Source of the DNA: CCMP332 sp040218795
Lineage (GTDB): Bacteria; Bacteroidota; Bacteroidia; Cytophagales; CCMP332
Length of the DNA: 64,000 nt
NCBI GenBank assembly: GCA_040218795.1
Contig: JAVJQT010000009.1
Span: 75,923 to 139,922, forward strand
Direction of reading: 5' to 3'
The translations under genes were made by a program, and so were the position numbers. This document shows, piece by piece, positions 26,702 through 36,461 of this stretch (positions within the stretch are counted from its first letter, which is position 1; each line of letters begins with the position of its first letter). The notes under the pieces were generated by a model, which was given only the letters and a program-made list of their open reading frames with translations, did not search any database and was not told the origin of the DNA.

Positions 26702-28867
26702 ATGCATAGAAAATTAATGCGCCAAAGCTTGTTTTTCCTTTTTCTGTTTAGTGCTATTTCGGGTTTTTCACAAATTCTGGAACCTGCCAAATGGACAACG
26801 GAAATAAGCGCAAATAATGTAGAGCTTGGCGATGAAATTGAATTAATCTTCAAAGCCACCATCGACCCCGATTGGTATTTGTATTCTTCTGATTTCGATC
26901 CGAATCTAGGACCGCAGGTTACGGAGTTTTTTTTCAAGGAAAACGATACTTATAAACTCATTGGAGGTATAAGGCCAATTAATCCTTCAAAAAAATACGA
27001 TGATATCTGGGAAGGTGATTATACTTATTTTAAGAAAAAGGGAGAATTCCGTCAAACCGTTAAAATTCTTAAGGCCAAGCCCCTAATTGAAGGCGAATAT
27101 TCCTACCAGGTTTGTACGGATATTGATGGCAAATGCATTCCTTTTACAGAGGAATTCTTATTTGATCAGATAAAGGTCAAAGTAATTTCTGATAATGTAA
27201 AAGAAGAAATAACTAAAAAAGTACCCCTGGTAGAGGATAAGGTCGCAGAGCTTGGAGAAGAACAGCTCGATGCAATGCCTGTAAGCATTGATACTTTGGA
27301 CGATACTGATTCGCTCGATAGTGCTGATTCAGAACTTGCCGAAACTGATAAAAAACTTCCGAGAAAAATTGAAGAAAAAGACATTGATTACAAAAAGGAG
27401 GCTAAAGAAGATTTACTCTTATTCTTTTTTATTGCCTTTGGTTCAGGTTTGATCGCTTTGCTTACGCCTTGTGTATTCCCAATGATTCCAATGACGGTCT
27501 CATTCTTTTCGCATGGAAGCAAATCCAAATCCGAATCTTTCTCAATGAGTATGGTTTTCGGTTTATCAATCATTCTGATCTACATACTTCTGGGATTTAT
27601 AACCTCTCTAATTTTCGGACCTGAAATCGCAAATTTCTTAAGTACACACTGGATTCCAAACGTTGCTTTCTTCCTGATCTTCATCATTTTCGCAATTTCC
27701 TTTTTTGGTGCATTTGAAATTACTCTTCCGAGTTCTTTTGTAAATAAAATTGACAAACAAGCCGATAAGGGTGGATATGTAGGTGTATTTTTTATGGCAT
27801 TTACTTTGGCTTTGGTATCATTTTCATGTACAGGTCCTATAGTTGGAAGTATTCTGGTCGCTTCTGCTTCGGGAGAGGTTATGATGCCTTTGGTTGGAAT
27901 GGCCGGATTTTCAACGGCATTTGCCATTCCATTTACTTTATTTGCTGCCTTCCCTTCATGGCTGAGAAGCTTGCCATCTTCCGGCGGTTGGCTCAATTCG
28001 GTGAAAGTGGTGCTTGGATTCCTGGAAGTGGCTTTTGCATTTAAATTTTTAAGTATTGCCGATCAAACCTATCACTGGGGGATTTTGGACCGCGATGTGT
28101 TTTTAGCGATTTGGATTGTAACCTTTTTCTTTCTTGGTCTTTATTTATTGGGCAAAATCAAATTACCACATGATAACGAAGGTCAAAAAATTAGTGTAAC
28201 TCGATTGCTTTTATCCTTATTGACATTTGCCTTTGTAATATATCTTATTCCGGGAATGTTTGGTGCGCCCCTAAAAGGACTCTCAGGATATTTGCCACCT
28301 CAAAATGGACATGACTTTGATTTGGCTAAAATTATCAGACAAAATGGTGGTGGTTCCGGTTCTGCCGGAAATGAGCTAGTCGGTAATCTTTGCGATGTCC
28401 CTAAACATGCCGAACTCCTTCATTTACCACATGGGCTCGTAGGATATTTTGATTTGAAACAAGCACAGGAATGTTCTCAACAATTGCAAAAACCAATTTT
28501 TGTGGATTTTACCGGTCATGGCTGTGTGAATTGTAGAGAAATGGAAGCCAATGTCTGGTCTGACCCCAGGGTTCTGAAAATTCTTAGAGAGAAGTATGTC
28601 ATTGTTGCGCTTTATGTTGACGATAAAACAGAATTACCTGAAAATCAATGGTACAGATCGGAATACGATAATAAATTGAAAAAGACAATTGGAAAACAAA
28701 ACGCCGATTTACAAATCGTAAGATTTAACAATAATGCACAGCCATATTATTGTCTCCTGGACGAAAATGCCGAACTTTTGGCGCAGCCAAAAGCTTATGA
28801 TTTAAATATTCAGAATTTTATTGATTTTCTAAATTCAGGCGTAGAAATCTATAATAATCGCGAATGA
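26702..28867 (+). CDS. dsbD: DsbD-type thiol:disulfide reductase
   Basis: 721 residues. A signal peptide (ending GFSQ) leads into an N-terminal DsbD alpha-type domain with ISANNVELGDEIELIFKATIDPDWYLYSSDFDP. Then come about eight membrane helices with the two functional cysteines of the transmembrane domain, C257 (LLTPCVFPM) and C376 (SFSCTGPIVG). The C-terminal thioredoxin domain has C608-V-N-C611. Electrons pass from cytoplasmic thioredoxin across the membrane to periplasmic substrates, often for cytochrome c maturation or copper handling. The stop overlaps copA by 4 nt. A poorly conserved acidic linker sits between about 160 and 235. Confidence 0.9.
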   Translation: MHRKLMRQSLFFLFLFSAISGFSQILEPAKWTTEISANNVELGDEIELIFKATIDPDWYLYSSDFDPNLGPQVTEFFFKENDTYKLIGGIRPINPSKKYDDIWEGDYTYFKKKGEFRQTVKILKAKPLIEGEYSYQVCTDIDGKCIPFTEEFLFDQIKVKVISDNVKEEITKKVPLVEDKVAELGEEQLDAMPVSIDTLDDTDSLDSADSELAETDKKLPRKIEEKDIDYKKEAKEDLLLFFFIAFGSGLIALLTPCVFPMIPMTVSFFSHGSKSKSESFSMSMVFGLSIILIYILLGFITSLIFGPEIANFLSTHWIPNVAFFLIFIIFAISFFGAFEITLPSSFVNKIDKQADKGGYVGVFFMAFTLALVSFSCTGPIVGSILVASASGEVMMPLVGMAGFSTAFAIPFTLFAAFPSWLRSLPSSGGWLNSVKVVLGFLEVAFAFKFLSIADQTYHWGILDRDVFLAIWIVTFFFLGLYLLGKIKLPHDNEGQKISVTRLLLSLLTFAFVIYLIPGMFGAPLKGLSGYLPPQNGHDFDLAKIIRQNGGGSGSAGNELVGNLCDVPKHAELLHLPHGLVGYFDLKQAQECSQQLQKPIFVDFTGHGCVNCREMEANVWSDPRVLKILREKYVIVALYVDDKTELPENQWYRSEYDNKLKKTIGKQNADLQIVRFNNNAQPYYCLLDENAELLAQPKAYDLNIQNFIDFLNSGVEIYNNRE

Positions 28868-31080
28868 GCGATACCATTGAAAAAGAAAAATCCAAAAATC
28901 TAAAAACCTACCATGTCAATGGTATGACATGTGCGGCTTGTGCGCAGACAATTGAATCCACGGCCAATAGCATTAAAGGTATAAATGAAGCCAATGTAAA
29001 TTATGCCGCTTCAACGCTCTTTGTAGATTTTGATGCTGACAAAACCTCTTACAAAGAGATTCGAAAATCGATCCGAAAAGCCGGTTATGATATTGTGGAA
29101 GATGCCTCGGATTCCAAACCACAAATTACACTTTTCAAACTACTGATCGCACTAATTCTTAGCGGTATAATCATGATAATCAGCATGGCTTGGGTCCGGA
29201 TTCCACATCCCGAATTGATACTTCTTCTACTGACCATCCCTGTATTATTTTACGCCGGTTTGAATTTTTTTACTTCGGCATTCCGTCAGGCCTTAATATT
29301 CAAAGCAAATATGGACACCTTAATCGCCTTGGGTTCTGGTGCTGCTTTTATATTCAGTTTGATAAAAACCCTTCGACTTTACCTCTTTGAAATAGAAATA
29401 GTAGGATATGTCTATTTCGAATCTGCGGCGATGATTGTCACCTTCATTTTAATTGGAAAATACATTGAAGAGCGAGCAAAGAAACGAACCGGCGAAGCCA
29501 TAGAAAAATTAATCGAACTTCAACCCCGGCAAGCGGTTAAAATCGAAAATGGAAAAGAAATTACGATAAGTATTAGTGAAGCCAAGCCCGGAGATATTCT
29601 TTTAATTAAAAGCGCTGAAAGAGTGCCTCTCGATGGCCTTATCACAAGCGGGCATAGTTATGTCGATGAATCTATGATTACCGGAGAGTTTATTCCTGTC
29701 GAAAAATTTAATGGTGAGAAAGTTTATGCGGGTACCATTAACAAAACCGGTTCATTTAAGATGAAGGTAGAGCTTGCCGAAGGGCAAACCCTTTTGGCTC
29801 AAATCATTGAAATGGTGAGAGTCGCTCAGGGTAGTAAGGCACCGGTTCAAAAAATCACAGATAAAATTTCTTCTGTATTTGTACCTGCCGTTTTATTGAT
29901 TTCATTTCTCACACTTTGCTATTGGTGGTTCATTAGTCCTGGTGGAACATTTCAGTTTGCATTGACACCGGCTATATCAGTATTGATTATTGCCTGTCCA
30001 TGTGCGCTTGGTTTGGCAACTCCAACCGCTGTAATTGCAGGCATTGGAAAAGGTGCCAAACTGGGTGTCTTGTTTAAGAATGCAGAAAGCCTTCAAACTC
30101 TGGGTGAAATAAATGCCCTCATTACGGATAAAACAGGGACCATAACCAATGGTGAACCCGAAGTATTTGACTTTGTCTGGGAAAACAATTTATCCGATCA
30201 CAGTTTCTTAAAAAAATTACTCTATCATGTTGAAAAAAGGACTGATCATCCATTGGCTTTTGCCGTATGCAAGCATTTGAAATCTGAATATGACGAAGCC
30301 TTTGACTCCAAAATAAACCATTTTGAAGTGGTGCTGGCCAGAGGGATCCGATGTGAATACGAAAACAGCAGTTTTTTAGTTGGCAATAACCGTTTTATGC
30401 AGGAAGAGGATGTTATGATAAGCAAATTCATTTCTCAAAGGGCTAGAGAACTTAGAGATGAAGGTAAAACATTGATATATTTTGCTTATGAAGGCATTGT
30501 TGCCGGCATTATTTCAGTATATGATGCCATCCGTGTTGGTGCAGATGAAGCCATTAGAAAATTATCCAATCTCGACATAGATGTAATTATGATGACCGGA
30601 GATTCACAACAGGCCGCAGAACCACTATGCCATCAGCTTGGAATTGAAGAACTGTATTACGATGTAAAACCACATCAGAAGCAAGATAAAGTAAAGGAAA
30701 TCCAATTAGAAGGAAAGAAAGTAGCAATGGCCGGCGATGGAATCAACGATGCTCCGGCTCTTTCTCAGGCAGATGTTGGAATCGCTTTGGGTACAGGCAC
30801 GGACATCGCTATTCAAAGTGCTACTGTGACACTGGTCAATGGCGATTTGCGCAAAATTGCTCAAGCCCTTGTCTTGTCAAAGGCCACAATGTCAACCATT
30901 CGAGGCAATCTTTTTCTGGCATTTATTTATAACATTATAAGCATTCCAATTGCAGCCGGACTATTATATTTTATTACCGGCATTTTCTTGAATCCCATGA
31001 TTGCGGCAGCGGCAATGGCCTTGAGTTCCATATCTGTTGTACTCAACAGCCTCTATCTTTATTATCGAAAATTCATTTAG
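28864..31080 (+). CDS. copA: Copper-translocating P-type ATPase
   Basis: 738 residues with one N-terminal heavy-metal domain (GMTC23AAC26), the membrane metal motif C378-P-C380, phosphorylation Asp D422 in DKTGT, TGDS and GDGINDAPAL. Eight membrane helices fit a P1B-1 ATPase. It exports Cu(I) to protect the cytoplasm or to supply cuproenzymes. It overlaps dsbD by 4 nt (ATGA), so the two act as one unit; copper-loaded and thiol chemistry in the periplasm would link them. The single metal domain and compact length are usual in Bacteroidota. Confidence 0.95.
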   Translation: MSDTIEKEKSKNLKTYHVNGMTCAACAQTIESTANSIKGINEANVNYAASTLFVDFDADKTSYKEIRKSIRKAGYDIVEDASDSKPQITLFKLLIALILSGIIMIISMAWVRIPHPELILLLLTIPVLFYAGLNFFTSAFRQALIFKANMDTLIALGSGAAFIFSLIKTLRLYLFEIEIVGYVYFESAAMIVTFILIGKYIEERAKKRTGEAIEKLIELQPRQAVKIENGKEITISISEAKPGDILLIKSAERVPLDGLITSGHSYVDESMITGEFIPVEKFNGEKVYAGTINKTGSFKMKVELAEGQTLLAQIIEMVRVAQGSKAPVQKITDKISSVFVPAVLLISFLTLCYWWFISPGGTFQFALTPAISVLIIACPCALGLATPTAVIAGIGKGAKLGVLFKNAESLQTLGEINALITDKTGTITNGEPEVFDFVWENNLSDHSFLKKLLYHVEKRTDHPLAFAVCKHLKSEYDEAFDSKINHFEVVLARGIRCEYENSSFLVGNNRFMQEEDVMISKFISQRARELRDEGKTLIYFAYEGIVAGIISVYDAIRVGADEAIRKLSNLDIDVIMMTGDSQQAAEPLCHQLGIEELYYDVKPHQKQDKVKEIQLEGKKVAMAGDGINDAPALSQADVGIALGTGTDIAIQSATVTLVNGDLRKIAQALVLSKATMSTIRGNLFLAFIYNIISIPIAAGLLYFITGIFLNPMIAAAAMALSSISVVLNSLYLYYRKFI

Positions 31081-31083
31081 ACC

Positions 31084-33624
31084 ATGAAACATATCCTGAC
31101 TACAATTTTATTGCTTCTCAGTTTGAGCGCCTTCTCTCAAACGGTGCTGGAGAACAGCTCCTTTTACGGGCCTTATACTTTCGCCAAACCATTTGCCGAT
31201 GAAGATAAAAGTCCTGAAGATAAAAGCTTTGAGCTGAGTAGTTTTTTGGATAATATCTCTGTAGATGAAGAGGCTTATAATTTCAATGCTTTTCCTAAAT
31301 ATAAGTTCTCAGGCTATAAAGCTAAATTTGAAAAAGAAAAAGGATTGCTAATCCAAAACCCAGATAGTCAAAATTACCACGTCTTTGTTCAAAATGTATA
31401 TCTGGAAAACCCTGATTTCTCCAAGCTGAAACTAAAAGTGAATTCCAATGCGATCTTCAGAATTTCCGAAAATGGCCAAACCCTTTTGGAAAATCTCAAT
31501 CGCCCCGATAGCTCAGTTTCAAAAGACGTCGAAAAAGAAATGCTCAAAGGTTTTCATCCTTTAACTATTAAATTAATGAATACGGCTGCACAGGGCGAAA
31601 TCCAATTTAAACTGATCATTGAAAAGGACAGTGCTTTAAACCGGGTAATATTTCATACTGAATCAAAAAAACCGAGCATCGATCTTTACTCATTAGCCAA
31701 TATGTCAGGGGTATCCTCAGCCAAGATTAATTCAGAAGGAACCAAAGCGGCCATAACAATTTCAAAAAAGGCCTCGCCAAAAGGCAAATCTGAATCCTGG
31801 CTTGAGTTTTGGGATTTAAAGTCAAAAAAAATCATCCGTTCTTATAGAGGTTTGTCCGAAATGACCAGTATTGATTGGGTGCCGGGAAAGGAGGCTATTT
31901 CCTATATACGTTCCAATGACAAAAAGAAATCCATATGGATTCATCCTTTAAATGCTGAGCCCTATATTATTTTGGGCCAAATTGAAAATATTTCTTCCTA
32001 TCAATGGTCAGACAATGGAGAATTTATCATTTATTCCATTAGACAAAAACCCGATAAGAAAGATAAAAAAACCAATCTTCTTGATGGAATGGCATCGCGT
32101 TTACCGGGCTATGACAATTATTCTTATCTGTACAAACTCGATATAAGCTCAGGAAAAATCACTCAGCTAACATTCGGGGAAAATAGCACTTCCTTAAAGG
32201 ACATCTCTTCAGATGGTTCAAAAATTATATTCACCACCGATGATGAAGATTATTTGCAATTGCCCTATTCCTACTCAACATATTGGGAGATGAACCTGAA
32301 TAATGGCAAAACGGATTCCTTATTCACATTATACTGGGGCGGTGGCTGTGAATATTTTCCCGATGGCAAAAAAATATTAATCAGTGGGGGGCCATCACTC
32401 TTTGAAGGTATAGGTGAAAACGTGCGAGAGGGTCAAAAACCCAATGGCTATGACGGACAGGCCTATATATTTGATTTGGAAAGCAAAGAAGCAATTGCCA
32501 TCAGTAAAGAATTCGATCCATCGATTAGCTCAATGGATGTGTCTGGCAATGGAGAGGAAGTATATCTGATCTGCACCGACAAAGATTACAGAACACTTTA
32601 CAAATATAATCTGGAAGAAAAGAGTTATGAAAAATTAATGGATGCCCCTGATTTAATCCGTTCACTTGATTTAAATAGGGATAATAAAAAAGGTCTTATC
32701 ACAGCTTCCAATGCACAGGGAGACAATGCAGTGTATCTTTTTGACCCGCGAAAAATGAAACTTGAAACGCTCCATGATCCATCCTTCCCAATCCTGAAAG
32801 ACAAGCTTTTTGGGGAAATCAATTCCTGGACATTTGAAAATGAAAACGGCGATGTCATAGACGGGCGCTTTTATTTGCCACCTGATTTTGATTCTACTAA
32901 AAACTATCCTCTGATCGTTTATTATTACGGTGGAACTACACCTGTTAGCCGCTCATTTGGAGGTCGATATCCCTACAACTGGTATGCCGCTCAGGGTTAT
33001 GTGGTTTATATTTTACAACCGCGTGGCAGCATCGGTTACGGACAGTCTTTTTCTGCGGAGCATGTTAACAATTGGGGAAAAACCACGGCTAAGGATATAA
33101 TACTGGGAACAAAAAAGTTTACAAAATCACATCCATTCATAGATACTACGGCAATTGGTTGTATTGGCGCTTCCTATGGCGGTTTTATGACCATGTATCT
33201 CACAACTCAAACTGATATATTTTCTGCTGCAGTTTCCCATGCGGGGATATCGGCGCTTTCGAGTTATTGGGGAGAAGGGTTTTGGGGATATGCTTATTCT
33301 GCTGTGGCTTCCGAGGCGGCCTTCCCCTGGAACCGAAAAGACATTTACGTCGATCAAAGTCCTCTTTTTCAAGCGGACAAGGTGAATACACCAATTTTAC
33401 TAACCCACGGAACCTCTGATACAAATGTACCGCCGGGAGAGAGCTACCAATTTTATACGGCCCTCAAGATTTTGGGTAAAGAAGTGGAAATGCTCGAAGT
33501 GCCGGGACAAAATCACTGGGTGGTGGATTATGAACAATACATTGAATGGAAATATTCTATAATCGCCTGGTTCGATAAACACCTCAAGAAGAAAGACGAT
33601 TGGTGGAATAGCCTTTATAAATAA
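31084..33624 (+). CDS. S9-family serine peptidase (prolyl oligopeptidase type)
   Basis: 846 residues with a signal peptide (MKHILTTILLLLSLSAFSQ), so exported. An N-terminal beta-propeller region (about 150-600) precedes an alpha/beta hydrolase domain. The catalytic triad is visible: S697 in GASYGGFM, D779 in GTSDTNVP and H811 in GQNHWV. Family members trim peptides after proline or similar residues in the periplasm or at the surface. It begins 3 nt after the copA stop and ends one base into the next gene, so it is likely part of the same operon. Confidence 0.92.
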   Translation: MKHILTTILLLLSLSAFSQTVLENSSFYGPYTFAKPFADEDKSPEDKSFELSSFLDNISVDEEAYNFNAFPKYKFSGYKAKFEKEKGLLIQNPDSQNYHVFVQNVYLENPDFSKLKLKVNSNAIFRISENGQTLLENLNRPDSSVSKDVEKEMLKGFHPLTIKLMNTAAQGEIQFKLIIEKDSALNRVIFHTESKKPSIDLYSLANMSGVSSAKINSEGTKAAITISKKASPKGKSESWLEFWDLKSKKIIRSYRGLSEMTSIDWVPGKEAISYIRSNDKKKSIWIHPLNAEPYIILGQIENISSYQWSDNGEFIIYSIRQKPDKKDKKTNLLDGMASRLPGYDNYSYLYKLDISSGKITQLTFGENSTSLKDISSDGSKIIFTTDDEDYLQLPYSYSTYWEMNLNNGKTDSLFTLYWGGGCEYFPDGKKILISGGPSLFEGIGENVREGQKPNGYDGQAYIFDLESKEAIAISKEFDPSISSMDVSGNGEEVYLICTDKDYRTLYKYNLEEKSYEKLMDAPDLIRSLDLNRDNKKGLITASNAQGDNAVYLFDPRKMKLETLHDPSFPILKDKLFGEINSWTFENENGDVIDGRFYLPPDFDSTKNYPLIVYYYGGTTPVSRSFGGRYPYNWYAAQGYVVYILQPRGSIGYGQSFSAEHVNNWGKTTAKDIILGTKKFTKSHPFIDTTAIGCIGASYGGFMTMYLTTQTDIFSAAVSHAGISALSSYWGEGFWGYAYSAVASEAAFPWNRKDIYVDQSPLFQADKVNTPILLTHGTSDTNVPPGESYQFYTALKILGKEVEMLEVPGQNHWVVDYEQYIEWKYSIIAWFDKHLKKKDDWWNSLYK

Positions 33625-34163
33625 TGCCGGCGGTGAAAATTCTTGTAGGATCAAAAAACCCGGTAAAAATCAATTCTGTAAAACAGGCTTTTTCAAAAGC
33701 TTTCTCCACAGTAATGTTTGAAGTGGAAGGAGTAAATTCAGAATCAGGAGTTCCCGATCAACCTGTTGGTGATTCGGAAACTTTCCATGGAGCTGTCAAT
33801 CGCGCAGAATATATTTTTAAAAAACATCCAAATGCAGATTACTGGGTTGGTATTGAAGGCGGCATTGAAATCGATGAAGAAGACGATATGGAAGCCTATG
33901 CCTGGGTTTATATAAAATCTCTCAAATTGAAAGGCAAGGCTAAAACAGCTAATTTTTATATCCCCAAAGAAGTTTCAAAACTTGTGAGAGAAGGTCATGA
34001 ACTGGGTCATGCCGATGATATGGTTTTTGGAAAATCAAATTCAAAACAAAGTAGCGGATCGGTTGGGATTTTAACCAATGGACTGCTAAATCGTACAGAA
34101 TATTATGAACAGGCTGTTTTATTGGCCCTTATCCCATTTTTGAATCCCAAGCTAAATTTTTAG
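33624..34163 (+). CDS. yjjX: YjjX-family non-canonical purine NTP phosphatase
   Basis: 179 residues with ILVGSKNPVKINSVKQAF at the start, VNSESGVPDQPVGDSETFHGAVNRAE and WVGIEGGIE, all typical of inosine/xanthosine triphosphatases. The enzyme removes ITP and XTP from the nucleotide pool. It shares a base with the peptidase stop (TAATG). The adjacent active-site region GHELGHADDMVFG is normal. Confidence in the family is high; exact substrate preference is inferred. Confidence 0.88.
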   Translation: MPAVKILVGSKNPVKINSVKQAFSKAFSTVMFEVEGVNSESGVPDQPVGDSETFHGAVNRAEYIFKKHPNADYWVGIEGGIEIDEEDDMEAYAWVYIKSLKLKGKAKTANFYIPKEVSKLVREGHELGHADDMVFGKSNSKQSSGSVGILTNGLLNRTEYYEQAVLLALIPFLNPKLNF

Positions 34164-34182
34164 CTAATCCGAAATTTTCAGG

Positions 34183-36276
34183 CTAGCTAATCAACTTCCA
34201 GTCGAGATCATTGCTGTTTTTTCTTTGCATTAATGATTTCAAACGGCGATGCGCAGTGGAATTTAAACCCGGGTCTTTATCCAAGATCGCTTTGACCGAA
34301 TCACGCGCAGCAATCAATATTCCCGAATCCTGAGCCAAATCAGCTATTTTAAGATTTAAAACACCACTTTGCTGTGTTCCGGCCAAATCTCCGGGTCCGC
34401 GTAATTTTAAATCTACATCGGCTATTTCAAATCCATTTTGAGTTCTTACCATGGTCTCTAACCTTACCCTGGCATCTTTACTCACTTTGTTACCCGTCAT
34501 CAAAATACAAAAGGACTGCTCTGCTCCTCTCCCAACCCTTCCGCGCAATTGATGCAATTGTGACAGACCGAATTTCTCCGAATTTTCAATCACCATCACA
34601 GATGCATTTGGGACATTAACTCCTACTTCAATAACAGTTGTCGATACCAGAATTTTGGTTTCATTTTTCACGAAACGCTGCATTTCATAATCCTTGTCAG
34701 CCGCTTTCATTCTCCCGTGTAGAATGCTTATAGGATATTCAGGAAAAGCCCTGCTGATGCTCTCAAAACCATCCATAAGGTCTTTATAATCTAATTTCTT
34801 TGATTCTTCTATAAGCGGATAAACAATATATATCTGCCGTCCTTTTTCGATTTCATCTTTTAAAAATTTAAAAACGCTCAATCGATGTGCATCTGTGCGG
34901 TGCACTGTTTTTATTTCTTTTCGACCGGGTGGCAATTCATCAATTACTGAAATATCGAGATCACCGTATAGGGTCATTGCCAATGTTCTTGGTATAGGGG
35001 TGGCTGTCATCACAAGAATATGCGGGAAGTGACTTTTATTTTTTTGCCAAAGTTTGGCCCTTTGCGCCACTCCAAATCGATGTTGTTCATCTATGACACA
35101 TAAGCCCAAATTTTTAAACTTTACACGGTCTTCAATTAGGGCATGCGTGCCTATTATGATATCAATATTCCCTGCTTCGAGATTTTTTAAGATTTCTTTT
35201 CTAGAGGCGCTTTTTGTAGATCCGCTGAGTTTTGCAATTCTGATTCCCAAATATTTGCTGTAATCAGATAATCCGTTATAGAGTTGCTCTGCCAGTATTT
35301 CCGTAGGCGCCATAATACAGGTTTGTGCCTTATTATCACGGGCCATGAGAGAGCATAAAAAAGCCACCATTGTTTTTCCGCTTCCCACATCTCCCTGTAA
35401 TAACCTGTTCATCTGATAGCCTGAAATTAAATCGCTTCTGATTTCCTTTATTACCTTTTTCTGTGCATTTGTCAACTGAAAAGGAAGATGTTCTCGATAA
35501 AATGTATTGAGCTTGTCCAGTTTTTTGAAAATCTGACCGGGGAAAATTTCTTTGTTTTCAGATTTCTGAAAAAGTATTCTCAATTGAATGAGAAATAATT
35601 CTTCAAATTTTAATCTTCTTCTGGCCTCTTCTGCTTCTTTAAAACTTTGCGGTTTGTGAATGGCAATGAGCGCTCTTCTTCTCGGAATCAGTTTAAACTT
35701 TTTTATTAAAGTCTCAGGAAGAATTTCAACATCAAATTCAATTTGCTCAAGATTTTGGTCAATTATGTTCTCAATGGCCCGGCTATCGAGGTAATTTCTT
35801 CGCAATTTTTCTGTACTGGAATAGAGGGATGTTAGTTTTTGGTCTTTTCCGGATTTTAAATTTTTTGCTAATTCCATTTCCGGGTGAGCGATATTTAATT
35901 TATTACCATAAAGGGTCGGTTTGCCAAATAAGATAACTTCCTGTCCAACCTTAAATTTATTTAACACCCAGTTTACGCCCTTAAACCAGACCAATTCGAT
36001 GTTTCCGCTTTTGTCATTAAAATCAGCGATCAAACGTGTTTTTCTTCCGTGACCCGCGGTTTTAAAATTTTTTAAATGCCCTCTCAATTGAATGATTTCC
36101 TCATTTCCCTGCAATTCAGAAACCTTATAAATACGGGTTCTATCTTCGTATCTATAGGGATAATGTGTTATTAAATCGCCGAAAGTGAATAATTCAAGCT
36201 CTTTTTGAAACAATTCCGCCCTTTTGGGTCCAATCCCTTTTAAAAATTTTATTTCAGTGCCAAAATTCACTCCCAT
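34183..36276 (-). CDS. recG: ATP-dependent DNA helicase RecG
   Basis: 697 residues from ATG 36276 (a TTG 12 nt upstream adds only 4 residues). It has the N-terminal wedge/OB domain (IKFLKGIGPKRAELF, then a beta-rich region) and SF2 helicase motifs: Walker A GDVGSGKT, DEQH in VIDEQHRFG, the TATPIPRTL motif, LHGRM, QLRGRVGRG. RecG drives branch migration and fork reversal in replication restart. It is convergent with yjjX and ends 20 nt from it. All main motifs look intact. Confidence 0.95.
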   Translation of the reverse strand: MGVNFGTEIKFLKGIGPKRAELFQKELELFTFGDLITHYPYRYEDRTRIYKVSELQGNEEIIQLRGHLKNFKTAGHGRKTRLIADFNDKSGNIELVWFKGVNWVLNKFKVGQEVILFGKPTLYGNKLNIAHPEMELAKNLKSGKDQKLTSLYSSTEKLRRNYLDSRAIENIIDQNLEQIEFDVEILPETLIKKFKLIPRRRALIAIHKPQSFKEAEEARRRLKFEELFLIQLRILFQKSENKEIFPGQIFKKLDKLNTFYREHLPFQLTNAQKKVIKEIRSDLISGYQMNRLLQGDVGSGKTMVAFLCSLMARDNKAQTCIMAPTEILAEQLYNGLSDYSKYLGIRIAKLSGSTKSASRKEILKNLEAGNIDIIIGTHALIEDRVKFKNLGLCVIDEQHRFGVAQRAKLWQKNKSHFPHILVMTATPIPRTLAMTLYGDLDISVIDELPPGRKEIKTVHRTDAHRLSVFKFLKDEIEKGRQIYIVYPLIEESKKLDYKDLMDGFESISRAFPEYPISILHGRMKAADKDYEMQRFVKNETKILVSTTVIEVGVNVPNASVMVIENSEKFGLSQLHQLRGRVGRGAEQSFCILMTGNKVSKDARVRLETMVRTQNGFEIADVDLKLRGPGDLAGTQQSGVLNLKIADLAQDSGILIAARDSVKAILDKDPGLNSTAHRRLKSLMQRKNSNDLDWKLIS

Positions 36277-36461
36277 TGGCCTAATCAAAGAAAAATTCGC
36301 AATTTTTTACAACCTTGGCCGTTCTATTCTCGTTCTAAAGCAATAGAAATAATTAATTTTTATAATTTTAAGCCGCGGTACGTGTGTCTTGTAGATATTT
36401 ACAATTAAACATATATTAGCGACTTAATATTTTGTGCACATTTGAATTTTATTATCAGGGT

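Noticed and set aside
27388..27996. Minus-strand frames of 61 and 138 codons inside dsbD
   Set aside because: No family features; dsbD itself is well supported over the same bases.
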